Origin: Paraburkholderia ultramafica
Lineage (GTDB): Bacteria; Pseudomonadota; Gammaproteobacteria; Burkholderiales; Burkholderiaceae
DNA: 64,000 bases
Direction of reading: 5' to 3'
NCBI RefSeq assembly: GCF_902859915.1
Contig: NZ_CADIKK010000025.1
Span: 50,808-114,807, forward strand
Shown here: piece by piece, positions 42,416 to 51,641 of the stretch
Position numbering within the stretch: position 1 is the first letter of the stretch
How the letters are laid out: each line of letters begins with the position of its first letter
Notes under the pieces: model-generated
The model's database searches: none
Seen by the model: only the letters and a program-made list of their open reading frames with translations
Told to the model about the DNA's origin: nothing
Translations under genes and position numbers: made by a program

Positions 42416-42625
42416 TCAACCCACCACGGCGCGCACGATCAGGATCAACACGACGATAAATATCGCCGCACTGATTAGCGCGGCCGCGATCACATGCAGC
42501 GGGTTCAGCTGCGTTGCATCCGCTTCCAGATCGCGGCGCTTGCGCACGCCGAAAAACGACCAAAGCACGGCGCGCATCGACTGACCAAAACTGCTCTTGC
42601 GCGGACTGCCGCCGTTATCACTCAT
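42416..42625 (-). CDS. DUF2970 small membrane protein
   Basis: A 69-residue protein: a polar N-terminus with SMRAVLWSFFGVRKRRD and one C-terminal transmembrane helix (IAAALISAAIFIVVLILIV). It matches DUF2970, found next to cox11/coxC in Burkholderiales. No function is known; the setting suggests an accessory part of oxidase biogenesis. Confidence 0.85.
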   Translation of the reverse strand: MSDNGGSPRKSSFGQSMRAVLWSFFGVRKRRDLEADATQLNPLHVIAAALISAAIFIVVLILIVRAVVG

Positions 42626-42660
42626 CTTGTCTCGTCTTCCTTCGCCTGCGGCTCGCGCCT

Positions 42661-43275
42661 TCAGGCGGGATTGGCGGCGCTTGCCGCCGGGTTGGCCGTG
42701 GGCGCCGCGCTGCCGGCCGTCGCCGCGGCCGGCGTACTCAATTCAAAGAAGGTGTACGACAACGTGATCGTTTTCACATCCTTCGGCAACTTCGGGTCGA
42801 CCACGAACACCACCGGCATCCGCCTGGTCTGATTCGCCGTCAACGTCTGCTGCGTAAAGCAAAAACACTCGATCTTCTTGAAGTACTCGGTGGCCTGCTT
42901 CGGCGCGTAGCTCGGAATGGCTTGCGCCTGAATCGTGCGCGCCTGTTCGTTGCTGACCTCGTACATCACTGTTGTCACTGCGCCCGGATGCACGTCGAGG
43001 CTGTGCTGCTGCGGCTTGAAACCCAACGGGCCGCGCGCGTTCGCGTCGAATTCGATCGAGATCGTGCGGCTCATGTCGACCTGCGTATTCTTCGCCTCGC
43101 GCGCCGTGGCATCACGCTGCACGAGGTTGTTGACCCCGGTGATCTGGCAGATCGCGCGATACATCGGGATCAGCGCGAAACCGAAACCGAACATCATCAA
43201 CGCGACGATGAACAGCTTGATCAGCATCGAACGGTTGAAAGAGCGGTCGGCTTGAGCCGGCGGTTGCGTCGACAT
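42661..43275 (-). CDS. cox11: Cox11/CtaG copper chaperone
   Basis: A 204-residue protein anchored by one N-terminal helix (LIKLFIVALMMFGFGFALI). It delivers copper to the CuB site of subunit I. The copper-binding motif IECFCFTQQTL is present near residue 145. MYRAICQITGVNN is a second signature. An Ala/Pro-rich tail extends the C-terminus. The ATG at 43275 (MSTQPPAQ) was preferred over a start five codons upstream. Confidence 0.93.
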   Translation of the reverse strand: MSTQPPAQADRSFNRSMLIKLFIVALMMFGFGFALIPMYRAICQITGVNNLVQRDATAREAKNTQVDMSRTISIEFDANARGPLGFKPQQHSLDVHPGAVTTVMYEVSNEQARTIQAQAIPSYAPKQATEYFKKIECFCFTQQTLTANQTRRMPVVFVVDPKLPKDVKTITLSYTFFELSTPAAATAGSAAPTANPAASAANPA

Positions 43276-43323
43276 CTCAATCCTCAACAAACCTGCAAAC
43301 AGACTTGAACGGCTACGGCTGCC

Positions 43324-43458
43324 TCAGGCGAACCAACACTGCTTGATGATGACGCTCGCGAAAAAGATCGCCGCGATGGCGAACATCACAAGACCTATCC
43401 GCCTGTTGCCCGCGCGGATCTGTTGCGGTGTACGTCGTTCCTGTGGATTGCGCGTCAT
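43324..43458 (-). CDS. Cytochrome oxidase small assembly protein
   Basis: A 44-residue protein: a basic N-terminus (PQERRTPQQIRAGNRRIG) and one transmembrane helix (LVMFAIAAIFFASVIIKQ). Short proteins of this kind lie between coxA and cox11 in Burkholderiales. The same frame is open to 43560, but MTRNPQERR at 43458 is the natural start. Role in assembly is inferred from position. Confidence 0.78.
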   Translation of the reverse strand: MTRNPQERRTPQQIRAGNRRIGLVMFAIAAIFFASVIIKQCWFA

Positions 43459-43575
43459 GCTCGACTTTCTGAAAACTTTCCGTGACTGGCGGATGGCAGC
43501 CGCCGCCCGGCGGCGGCCCGGTTCCACGTAGCGACATAGCGCGCCGCCGGAACCGGGCATCTCGCCGCTGACCGC

Positions 43576-45189
43576 TTACTCGACGGTCGGCGGGTGTTCG
43601 AACGTGTGGAACGGAGCCGGGCTCGGCACGGTCCATTCGAGGCCCGTTGCGCCGTCCCACGGCTTGTCGCCAGCTTCTTCGTGCTCGCCGCCGCCACGGT
43701 AGGCCGGCAACGCAACCGCGAACAGGAAGTAGACCTGCGCGAGACCGAAGCCGAACGCGCCGATCGAGATGACCTGGTTCCAGTCAGTGAACTGTGCCGG
43801 GTAGTCAGCGTAACGACGCGGCATACCTGCGAGACCGACGAAGTGCATCGGCAGGAACGCGAGGTTGAAGAAAAACATCGACGCCCAGAAGTGAATCTTG
43901 CCGCGCGTTTCGTTGTACATCCAGCCGGTCCACTTCGGCGACCAGTAGTACCAGCCGGAGAACAGTGCGAACAGCGAGCCCGCCACCAGCACGTAGTGGA
44001 AGTGCGCCACCACGAAATAGGTACCGTGATACTGGATGTCGAGCGGCGCCATGGCCAGCATCAGACCCGACAGGCCGCCAAACGTGAACACCAGCAGGAA
44101 GCCGACCGCGAACAGCATCGGCGTTTCGAAGCTGAGCGAACCGCGCCACATCGTCGCGACCCAGTTGAATACCTTCACGCCGGTCGGCACGGCGATCAGC
44201 ATCGTCGCGTACATGAAGAACAGTTGCCCCGTCACCGGCATACCGGTCGTGAACATGTGGTGCGCCCAGACCATGAACGACAGAATCGCGATCGACGCGG
44301 TTGCGTACACCATCGAGCTATAGCCGAACAGCGGCTTGCGCGAGAACGCCGGGATCACCTGCGACACGATCCCGAACGCCGGCAAGATCATGATGTACAC
44401 CTCGGGGTGCCCGAAGAACCAGAAGATGTGCTGGTACATCACCGGGTCGCCGCCGCCTGCCGCGTTGAAGAACGACGTGCCGAAGTGGCGGTCGAACAGC
44501 ACCATGGTGATCGCGCCTGCCAGCACCGGCATCACGGCGATCAGCAGGTACGCGGTGATCAGCCACGTCCAGACGAACATCGGCATCTTCATCAGCGTGA
44601 GGCCGGGTGCGCGCATGTTCAGGATCGTCACGACGATGTTGATGCCGCCCATGATCGACGAAGCGCCCATCAGGTGGACCGCGAAAATCGCGAAGTCCAT
44701 GCCCGGGCCCATCTGCGTGGACAATGGCGCGTAGAGCGTCCAGCCCGCGGCGGTCGCGCCGCCCGGAGCGAAGAACGAACCCACCAGCAGGACAGCCGCG
44801 ACCGGCAGCAGCCAGAAGCTGAAGTTGTTCATCCGCGCGAAAGCCATGTCCGATGCGCCGATCTGCAGCGGCACCATCCAGTTCGCGAAACCGACGAACG
44901 CCGGCATGATCGCGCCAAACACCATGATCAGGCCGTGCATGGTGGTCAACTGGTTGAAGAACTCGGGACGCATGATCTGCAGGCCCGGCTCGAACAGCTC
45001 GGCACGGATCATCAGCGCCATCACGCCCCCGGAGAGGAACATGGTGAACGAGAAGATCAGGTACAGCGTACCGATGTCCTTGTGATTGGTTGCGAACAGC
45101 CAACGGCGCCAGCCATGCGGCGTTGCGTGGGCATGGTCGCCGTGCACGTGCTCGTGGCCCGCGACTACATCGTGTCCGATGCTAGACAT
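43576..45189 (-). CDS. coxA: Cytochrome c oxidase subunit I (aa3 type)
   Basis: A 537-residue haem-copper oxidase core subunit with twelve helices. It holds haem a and the haem a3-CuB centre. Visible: WFFGHPEVYIMILPAFGIVS (CuB His with cross-linked Tyr), the K-channel region FVWAHHMFTTG-like (here MVWAHHMFTTGMPV) and HFHYVLVAGSLFALFSGWYY with the haem a/a3 His. The N-terminal His-rich segment is extra-membrane. It follows coxB by 44 bases. Confidence 0.97.
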   Translation of the reverse strand: MSSIGHDVVAGHEHVHGDHAHATPHGWRRWLFATNHKDIGTLYLIFSFTMFLSGGVMALMIRAELFEPGLQIMRPEFFNQLTTMHGLIMVFGAIMPAFVGFANWMVPLQIGASDMAFARMNNFSFWLLPVAAVLLVGSFFAPGGATAAGWTLYAPLSTQMGPGMDFAIFAVHLMGASSIMGGINIVVTILNMRAPGLTLMKMPMFVWTWLITAYLLIAVMPVLAGAITMVLFDRHFGTSFFNAAGGGDPVMYQHIFWFFGHPEVYIMILPAFGIVSQVIPAFSRKPLFGYSSMVYATASIAILSFMVWAHHMFTTGMPVTGQLFFMYATMLIAVPTGVKVFNWVATMWRGSLSFETPMLFAVGFLLVFTFGGLSGLMLAMAPLDIQYHGTYFVVAHFHYVLVAGSLFALFSGWYYWSPKWTGWMYNETRGKIHFWASMFFFNLAFLPMHFVGLAGMPRRYADYPAQFTDWNQVISIGAFGFGLAQVYFLFAVALPAYRGGGEHEEAGDKPWDGATGLEWTVPSPAPFHTFEHPPTVE

Positions 45190-45233
45190 GACAATCTCCT
45201 AAAGCGAATTCTGCGGTGCTGACCATGAACACG

Positions 45234-46820
45234 TCAGGCAGCCGGGCTGATCTGGACACGCCGGGCTTCTTTCGCGTCGGTGCCGCCCGTGATCGTTTCC
45301 GGCTTCTTCAAAATGATGTGGTCTTCGGCAATGCCGGCTGCCTTCAGCGCGTCGCGCACGGCTTCGGCACGACTCTTCGCGAGCTTCGCGTTGAGGTCGG
45401 CAGAACCCGTGGCGTCGGTGAAGCCCGACAGCGTGAATTTCGCGTCCGGATGCGCCTTCGCGTAGGCTGCGGCTGCGTCGACCGCCGCTTGCGCGTCGGC
45501 CGGCAGCGTGCTCTTGCCGGTATCGAAGTAGATGTTGGCCGGCAGTGCGGCCGGCGCTGCCGCCGCGCTGTCCGAACCAGCCGCCGCAGCTTCTGCACCC
45601 GAAGCCGCCGCCGCACCGCTTGCAGCCGCGCCCGCGTCGGCCAGATGGTTGCCGCCTTCCGGCAGCTTGCCGTTACGGGCGTCCGTCACCTGCTTCGGCT
45701 GGAGAATGTCGCCTGTGTGGTTGCCCCACGAGTTACGTTCGTACGTGACCACCGACGCGATTTCGACGTCGTTCAACGTCGGCGCCCACGAAGGCATCGC
45801 GTTCTTGCCCTTCAGCACCAGGCTGACGTGCTCGGCGATCGCGCCGTTGGCGATCTTGCTGCCGTCGAGCGCCGGGAACGCGCCCGCGCCCTTGCCGGTC
45901 GGCTGGTGGCAGACTGCGCAGTTCGCCGCGTACACCTTGCCGCCGCGCTCCATCAGCTCGGCCATCGTGTAGGTCTTGTTCGGATCGTCCTGGCCGGCGG
46001 CCATTTTCTTCTTCTGCGCGTCGACCCACTTTGCGTAGTCGTCGGCGGACAGCACCTCGACCACCACCGGCATGAACGCGTGTTCCTTGCCGCACAGTTC
46101 GGTACAGAAGCCGCGAAACGTGCCGACCCGGTTAGCCTTGAACCACGTGTCGCGCACGAAGCCCGGAATCGCATCCTGCTTCACGCCAAACGCCGGCACA
46201 TACCAGGAGTGGACCACGTCGTTCGCGGTGGTGATGATGCGGATTTTCTTGTCGACCGGGACGACCAGCGGATTGTCGACTTCCTGCAGATACAGCGTGG
46301 AAATCGGTTTGCGGCCTTCAGTTTCCGCCCGCGGCGTAGCCAGCGTGGACAGGAAGTTGATGCCCTCGCCCGGGCCCTTCACGTAGTCGTAGCCCCATTT
46401 CCACTGGTAGCCGGTGACCTTGACGGTGAGGTCGGCGTTGGTGGTGTCCTTCATCGCGACGACGGTGCGGGTGGCGGGCAGCGCCATCAGCACGACGATC
46501 ACGAACGGCACGATCGTCCAGATGATTTCGACGGTGGTGCTTTCGTGGAAATTCGCAGCTTTGTGGCCCTTCGATTTGCGGTGAGCAAAGATTGAATAGA
46601 ACATGACGGCGAACACGCCGACAAAGATCACTGTGCAAAGAGCCAGCATGAACATGTGGAGGCTGAAGAGCTCCTCGGCGATTCTCGTTGCAGGCGGCTG
46701 GAGATTGATCGCGTTGACGGCAGGGCCGCCCGGAGCATCGCCCACTGCCAGGGCGGCACCGGCGAAAAGCAGTCCGCTCATCGCCAGCACGCTCATGAGC
46801 GCTCGCTTGATTGTTTTCAT
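45234..46820 (-). CDS. coxB: Cytochrome c oxidase subunit II with cytochrome c and OmpA-like domains
   Basis: A 528-residue fusion; ordinary subunit II is about 250-300. In order: a signal peptide; two transmembrane helices; a CuA cupredoxin domain with CTELCGKEHAFMPV; a class I cytochrome c domain with haem motif CAVCH near residue 300; an Ala-rich linker; and a C-terminal OmpA/MotB-like domain (IYFDTGKSTLPADAQAAVD, then GFTDATGSADLNAKLAKSRA). The OmpA-like part could bind peptidoglycan. The ATG at 46820 has AAGGAAG just upstream. First gene of the cox operon. Confidence 0.94.
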   Translation of the reverse strand: MKTIKRALMSVLAMSGLLFAGAALAVGDAPGGPAVNAINLQPPATRIAEELFSLHMFMLALCTVIFVGVFAVMFYSIFAHRKSKGHKAANFHESTTVEIIWTIVPFVIVVLMALPATRTVVAMKDTTNADLTVKVTGYQWKWGYDYVKGPGEGINFLSTLATPRAETEGRKPISTLYLQEVDNPLVVPVDKKIRIITTANDVVHSWYVPAFGVKQDAIPGFVRDTWFKANRVGTFRGFCTELCGKEHAFMPVVVEVLSADDYAKWVDAQKKKMAAGQDDPNKTYTMAELMERGGKVYAANCAVCHQPTGKGAGAFPALDGSKIANGAIAEHVSLVLKGKNAMPSWAPTLNDVEIASVVTYERNSWGNHTGDILQPKQVTDARNGKLPEGGNHLADAGAAASGAAAASGAEAAAAGSDSAAAAPAALPANIYFDTGKSTLPADAQAAVDAAAAYAKAHPDAKFTLSGFTDATGSADLNAKLAKSRAEAVRDALKAAGIAEDHIILKKPETITGGTDAKEARRVQISPAA

Positions 46821-46910
46821 AGCTTCCTTACCCAAATTTTCCATTCAAACCCTCGACCCCGCTGGCAGCCTGTCTCGCGCTCCCCTTGAACGCCGCGTGT
46901 CCCGCCCCAT

Positions 46911-47417
46911 CTAACAGAGGGAGAGCCACATACGCAATTCGCCTGCGAACTGCGCGCGCCGATCCTGCGCGAGATGTTGCCCGATCATGATCGTCTGGCC
47001 GCGCGAGACCAGTTTGATCTGGTCACGCGGCGTTGCGCCCGGCTCGATCCGCACCCAGCGCGGATTGAATTCAAACTGCGTGATCTGCTCGGCACTGACC
47101 TGCTCGATGACCAACCGGTTCGGAAACAGCCGGATGCGCTCGTAATCGACAGCATGACGCGCATAGACGGCAAACGCGATGCCCACCGCGAGCAATTCGA
47201 TTCCGGTGAACGGCAACACCAGCCAGGCGCCGACCAGAACCGGCATGCAAGCAATTGCCAACGAGAACAACGCAAGCGACACGTAGAGACATACGAACTG
47301 CCGCGGCGACATCGAACAGTTGCGCTTCATGGTCCAGTCTTTGAGAACTGGTTCTGAATCCGCCAGCAGATCTGATGCGCCCACCGCTGCCTCCCGCGAA
47401 TCGCCGACTTCGGCCAT
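46911..47417 (-). CDS. DUF2244 membrane protein
   Basis: A 168-residue protein with two helices (FVCLYVSLALFSLAIACMPV and LPFTGIELLAVGIAFAVYA) and a soluble C-terminal half (RIRLFPNRLVIEQVSAEQIT, FEFNPRWVRIE). It fits DUF2244, commonly placed next to coxB. Function unknown. The start is uncertain: MKRNCSMSPRQF, 29 codons in, could be the real one. It lies 90 bases upstream of coxB on the same strand. Confidence 0.78.
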   Translation of the reverse strand: MAEVGDSREAAVGASDLLADSEPVLKDWTMKRNCSMSPRQFVCLYVSLALFSLAIACMPVLVGAWLVLPFTGIELLAVGIAFAVYARHAVDYERIRLFPNRLVIEQVSAEQITQFEFNPRWVRIEPGATPRDQIKLVSRGQTIMIGQHLAQDRRAQFAGELRMWLSLC

Positions 47418-47678
47418 CCCTTGCGGCCATCGATTCCGGCCGCGCGAATCCCTACCGCGTCACCTCATGTTGCAGCCCTGCGCCTCGGGCCTGTCGCCCC
47501 AAATGTGGGAACTCCGGGCGACAAACTGACGCATTATAGGCGCGATCCATAGCATCCACAAGCAAGCCCCGATTGGCCCGCAAGCCAGGTGTGACAAGCC
47601 TCCGGGCCGTTTTGACGCAGCTTTTACAGGTCTTTTGAAGCGGAAATCTCAGACATAACAGATGCCCTCTTTACCGCT

Positions 47679-48644
47679 TCAACGATTCCTCGACGAGCCT
47701 CGTCCGATATCCTCGATTCGCACGATGCCGTGTCCTTCGGCGGTGGTGCGCGGCACGGCTTTCCATGCGTGTCCGTAGATCACCTCGAAGGTCAGCGCGA
47801 TCGTGCCGTCGGCCCGGCGGCGGGCTTCGAGGGCCGCCAGCAAAGCCTTGTGCAGCCTGCGCGCGGCAGCGCTCGACGACGCTTCGCGCTCGAACGGATA
47901 CGCGCCCCAGCGGCGCACGTCCGCGAGCAGCGACTCCGGCGACTTGTAGGTGATCGTGAGCGTCTCCTGGTCCATCACGGGGATTTCGAAGCCACTTTCG
48001 ACCAGCATGTCGCCGAGATCGTGCATGTCGACAAAGTCGATCACATGCTTGCGCGACGCCACGCCGTGCGCGGCCTCGACCTCGGCATAGGCGCCGCGCA
48101 ATTCCTTGAGCGTGTCGGGGCCGAGCGTGCTGAACATCAGCAGACCGTTGACCCTCAGCACCCGCTGCCACTCGGGGAACACGAGGTCAGGCCGCGAGTG
48201 CCAGTGCAGCGCGAGGTTGGACCAGATGAATTCGAAGGCGCCGGACGCGAACGGCAGCGCCGAGAAATCGGCTTGCGCGAACCGCGGGCCACGAGCGCCG
48301 AGCGCCTTGCCGAGCGAAGCCGGCAGGAAGCGCCGCCAGCTGGTGTCGCCGGAATCGTGATGCAGCGCGCGCGCCAGCATACCGTGCGAGAGATCGGAAC
48401 CAAACACCGGCGCCTCGGGGAAGCGCTCGCGCAGCGCGGGGATGTCTTCGCCGGCACCGCAGCCGGCGTCGAGCACGCTCGACGGCGCGACCTTGATGTA
48501 ATCGAGACGCTCGCGCATGCGCTGCGCGATCTCGCGCGGCAGGAACGCAACCTCGCCGAAGGTTGCGGCGCGACGGTCGAAAATACGCCTGAGGCGCCGG
48601 GAATCATAGGCCGGACGGCCTGATTGAGCGGGAGTTGGGGACAT
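47679..48644 (-). CDS. SAM-dependent methyltransferase, BioC-like
   Basis: A 321-residue class I methyltransferase. SSVLDAGCGAGEDIPALRER is motif I. FGSDLSHGMLARA, QADFSALPFASGAFEFIWSN and WSNLALHWHSRPDLVFPEWQ resemble BioC, the malonyl-ACP O-methyltransferase of biotin synthesis. No other bio gene is close, so the assignment stays tentative. The ATG at 48644 precedes SPTPAQSGR. It is divergent from comF. Confidence 0.75.
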   Translation of the reverse strand: MSPTPAQSGRPAYDSRRLRRIFDRRAATFGEVAFLPREIAQRMRERLDYIKVAPSSVLDAGCGAGEDIPALRERFPEAPVFGSDLSHGMLARALHHDSGDTSWRRFLPASLGKALGARGPRFAQADFSALPFASGAFEFIWSNLALHWHSRPDLVFPEWQRVLRVNGLLMFSTLGPDTLKELRGAYAEVEAAHGVASRKHVIDFVDMHDLGDMLVESGFEIPVMDQETLTITYKSPESLLADVRRWGAYPFEREASSSAAARRLHKALLAALEARRRADGTIALTFEVIYGHAWKAVPRTTAEGHGIVRIEDIGRGSSRNR

Positions 48645-48811
48645 GTGTGTCGTGCTGGCGGAGAGCACGAAGTATACTCGTTCGCTTCCCCGCATTCAGC
48701 GTGAAAGCCCCTCTCGGGCGCCCACTCGTGCCATTCCGACCATTTTCTTCGTTTTCAGCCGGCAGATTCGCGCGTTTCACATGCGGCTTGCATTTGGCAT
48801 GGCCGCACGTG

Positions 48812-49513
48812 ATGCACGCGGCATTGCCGAACCTCTGCGCACTATGCGGCAATTTGTCGCATAAGACGTTGTGCGCCGGCTGCGGCGAAGCCTACTGGAA
48901 CGAGAGCCGGTTGCGCTGCACCGTGTGCGCGGTCCCTTTGCCGGCAACCCGATGGGCGAGTCACGCGCGCTATCGCTGTGCGGACTGCATCGCCGAACCG
49001 CCTCCGTTCGACGCGACCTTCGCCCTCGCCGACTACCGCGCACCGCTCGACACGCTGGCAGTCGGCCTGAAATTCCGCGCGCGGCTGATGCTGGCGCGCG
49101 AGTTTGCGCAACGCCTCGCGCGGCTCGCGCACGACGCCTGGCAGGATGAATCCGACTGGCCCGATGTGATCGCGCCGGTGCCGCTGGCCGGCCAACGTCT
49201 CGCTGAGCGCGGCTATAACCAGGCATGGCAGATCGCCAGGCCGTTGGCCCGCGCGCTTGATGTGCGCAGCGACGCAAGCTTGCTGCAGCGGGTGATCCAC
49301 ACCGCGCCGCAGTCGCGGCTCGACCTCGATGCGCGCCGGCTGAACGTCGGCCGCGCATTCAGGGTCGCGCAAGCGGTGCGCGGTCTGCACGTCGGCGTGG
49401 TCGACGATGTGATGACGACCGGCGCGACGCTCGAAGCGCTCGCGCATACGCTGAAGGCAGCCGGCGCGCGGCGGGTCACGAACTTCGTCGCCCTGCGCAC
49501 ACCGAAAAACTAG
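48812..49513 (+). CDS. comF: ComF family phosphoribosyltransferase-like protein
   Basis: About 233 residues. The N-terminal zinc-ribbon-like part has CALC, CAGC, CTVC and CADC pairs. LAVGLKFRARLMLAREFAQRLA follows, then a PRPP-binding loop VGVVDDVMTTGATLEALAHT. ComF proteins are needed for DNA uptake in naturally competent species, but the gene is widespread in non-competent bacteria. The start is uncertain: the frame is open to 48635 and GTG at 48809 is adjacent. MHAALPNLCALC was chosen. Confidence 0.85.
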   Translation: MHAALPNLCALCGNLSHKTLCAGCGEAYWNESRLRCTVCAVPLPATRWASHARYRCADCIAEPPPFDATFALADYRAPLDTLAVGLKFRARLMLAREFAQRLARLAHDAWQDESDWPDVIAPVPLAGQRLAERGYNQAWQIARPLARALDVRSDASLLQRVIHTAPQSRLDLDARRLNVGRAFRVAQAVRGLHVGVVDDVMTTGATLEALAHTLKAAGARRVTNFVALRTPKN

Positions 49514-49531
49514 TCTCCACCTGATCTCACC

Positions 49532-50002
49532 ATGTTCAATGTCGTTCTCGTAGAACCGGAAATTCCGCCGAACACCGGCAACGTGATCCGCCTGTGCGCC
49601 AACACCGGCGCCCGGCTGCATCTGATCGAGCCGCTCGGCTTTCCGCTCGACGACGCCAAATTGCGGCGCGCCGGCCTCGATTATCACGAGTACGCGCAAA
49701 TGAACGTGCACGCCGATTGGGCCGCGTTCGTCGCTAAAGAAATGCCGGACCCGGCACGCATGTTTGCCTTCACTACGCGCGGCTCAGGCCGCTTTCACGA
49801 GCACGCATTTCAAGCCGGCGACTGGTTCGTGTTCGGCGCCGAAACGCGCGGCCTGCCCGACTCGGTGCTCGACCAGTTCGCCAATCAACAGCGCGTGCGT
49901 CTGCCGATGCGCCCGGGCAACCGCAGCCTGAATCTGTCGAATACCGTCGCGATCGTGGTGTTCGAAGCGTGGCGTCAGACCGGCTTCGACGGCGGCGCCT
50001 GA
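49532..50002 (+). CDS. trmL: tRNA (cytidine(34)-2'-O)-methyltransferase TrmL
   Basis: A 156-residue SPOUT methyltransferase that 2'-O-methylates the wobble base of tRNA-Leu isoacceptors. Motifs: LVEPEIPPNTGNVIRLCANT at the N-terminus, FGAETRGLPDSVLDQF, and RLPMRPGNRSLNLSNTVAIV (trefoil-knot SAM site). Length is typical. It starts 18 bases after comF and overlaps the convergent macrodomain gene by 28 bases. Confidence 0.94.
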   Translation: MFNVVLVEPEIPPNTGNVIRLCANTGARLHLIEPLGFPLDDAKLRRAGLDYHEYAQMNVHADWAAFVAKEMPDPARMFAFTTRGSGRFHEHAFQAGDWFVFGAETRGLPDSVLDQFANQQRVRLPMRPGNRSLNLSNTVAIVVFEAWRQTGFDGGA

Positions 50003-50523
50003 CGGCGCTTCAATTCGGCCTCGTAGCGCGCGAACATCGGGGCGTCGAAACAGGCGAACACCACCTGTTCGATCTGCGGCGTACGCGGCAACGTGTCGAG
50101 CACCGTGGCGAGTGCGATCCGTACCGCGTCATCAACGGGAAAATGGTAGATGCCGCAACTGATCGCGGGAAACGCAATGCTCTTGCACTGCGCGTCGTGC
50201 GCCAGTTCCAGCGAGCGCCGATAGCAGGAGGCCAGCAGCTCGGCTTCGCCATGCGCCCCACCCCGCCAAACCGGGCCGACCGCGTGAATCACATGCTTCG
50301 CCGGCAAGCGGTAGCCGCCGGTGAGCTTCGCGTCGCCGGTCGCGCAGCCGCCCAGCGTTTCGCATTCGCGCAGCAAATCTTTGCCGGCCGCGCGATGAAT
50401 CGCGCCGTCCACACCGCCTCCGCCCAGCAGCGACGTATTCGCGGCGTTGACGATCGCATCCACCGCGAGCGTCGTGATGTCGACCACGCGCGCTTCCAGC
50501 GTGCAAGCATTGAATCTGAGCAT
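49975..50523 (-). CDS. Macrodomain protein (O-acetyl-ADP-ribose deacetylase type)
   Basis: A 182-residue stand-alone macrodomain. DAIVNAANTSLLGGGGVDGA is the ADP-ribose-binding and catalytic loop (Asn and Asp). HAVGPVWRGGAHGEAELLAS and SIAFPAISCGIYHFPVDDAV complete the fold. It is similar to YmdB-type hydrolases that remove acetyl or ADP-ribosyl groups. Start MLRFNACTLEARVVDIT at 50523. Its 3' end overlaps trmL tail-to-tail. Confidence 0.9.
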   Translation of the reverse strand: MLRFNACTLEARVVDITTLAVDAIVNAANTSLLGGGGVDGAIHRAAGKDLLRECETLGGCATGDAKLTGGYRLPAKHVIHAVGPVWRGGAHGEAELLASCYRRSLELAHDAQCKSIAFPAISCGIYHFPVDDAVRIALATVLDTLPRTPQIEQVVFACFDAPMFARYEAELKRRQAPPSKPV

Positions 50524-50620
50524 GGGAACCTCGCTGATCCGAAGCGTCGATGAAAACGTGGACCGCGATAAAGGGCAGCCGTTCAACGCGGATTCGCGCT
50601 AAACGGCTGAAAGACAACGC

Positions 50621-51619
50621 TTATTCAGCTTTGGAATCGCGCCGCAGCAGGGCGCTGACGGCGTCGCGAGGCGCTACGCCGTCGAACAGCACGGCGCAGA
50701 CCGCTTGCGTGATCGGCATCTCGATCGCGTGCGCGCGGGCAATCGCGAGGACAGCTTGCGCACAACGGACGCCTTCGGCCACGTGGCCGAGGCCGCCGAG
50801 AATGTCGTCGAGTGTACGGCCCGCGGCGAGTTGCAAGCCGACCGTGCGATTGCGCGACAGATCGCCGGTGGCGGTCAGGATCAGATCGCCCAGGCCGGTC
50901 AAGCCGGTGAACGTTTCCGCCCGTCCGCCGAGCGTCACGCCGAGGCGCGACATTTCGGCCAGCCCGCGCGTAATCAACGCCGCACGTGCGTTGAGACCGA
51001 GCCCGAGACCGTCGGCAATGCCCGTCGCGATGGCCAGCACGTTTTTCACCGCGCCGCCCACCTCCACGCCGACGACGTCGTCACCGGTGTAGATGCGCAT
51101 CGCGCCGTGATGGAACGCGGCGACCGTGTGCTCGCGACATGCCGCCGACGCGCTCGCGATCGTCAGTGCGACCGGCAAGCCCTGCCCGACTTCGCGCGCG
51201 AAGCTCGGACCGGACAGCACGCCGTTGCTGCGATGCGCCGGCAGTTCAGCCGCGACCACCTGATGCGGCAGCAACTGCGAATCGGCTTCGAAACCCTTGC
51301 ACAACCACACCACGTGCGCCGGCACTTTGCCCGCGTCGCGCATCGCCCGGAACAGATCACGCAGGCCGGCCACGGGTGTCGCCACGACGCATAAAGCGTC
51401 GTCGGCGAGCGCGTGGTCGAGCGCCGCGCTCAGGTCCGCTTCGTAGCGAAGCGCCGGCGGCAAAGCAACGCCCGCCAGATAGCGGGCGTTTTCATGCGCA
51501 GAGGAAAGATCGGCAATGAGCGCGGGCTCGCGCGCCCACAACACCGTGTCGTGCCGTAAGGCCAGATGGCCGGCGAGGGCCGTGCCCCACGCGCCGGCGC
51601 CGAGGACAGCAACCTTCAT
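50621..51619 (-). CDS. gpsA: Glycerol-3-phosphate dehydrogenase [NAD(P)+]
   Basis: A 332-residue cytosolic enzyme making sn-glycerol-3-phosphate for phospholipid synthesis. VAVLGAGAWGTALAGHLA is the Rossmann loop. VVATPVAGLRDLFRAM, LCKGFEADSQLLPHQV and SGPSFAREVGQGLPVALTIA follow. The catalytic Lys lies in GGAVKNVLAIATGIADGLGL. MKVAVLG at 51619 was preferred over a start seven codons upstream. It ends the rhodanese-grxC-secB-gpsA operon. Confidence 0.95.
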   Translation of the reverse strand: MKVAVLGAGAWGTALAGHLALRHDTVLWAREPALIADLSSAHENARYLAGVALPPALRYEADLSAALDHALADDALCVVATPVAGLRDLFRAMRDAGKVPAHVVWLCKGFEADSQLLPHQVVAAELPAHRSNGVLSGPSFAREVGQGLPVALTIASASAACREHTVAAFHHGAMRIYTGDDVVGVEVGGAVKNVLAIATGIADGLGLGLNARAALITRGLAEMSRLGVTLGGRAETFTGLTGLGDLILTATGDLSRNRTVGLQLAAGRTLDDILGGLGHVAEGVRCAQAVLAIARAHAIEMPITQAVCAVLFDGVAPRDAVSALLRRDSKAE

Positions 51620-51641
51620 AGCCGGCACCGCCTGCGACACG

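Noticed and set aside
43594..45222. 542-codon plus-strand frame opposite coxA
   Set aside because: His/Arg-rich shadow of the highly conserved coxA; no domain or start signal.
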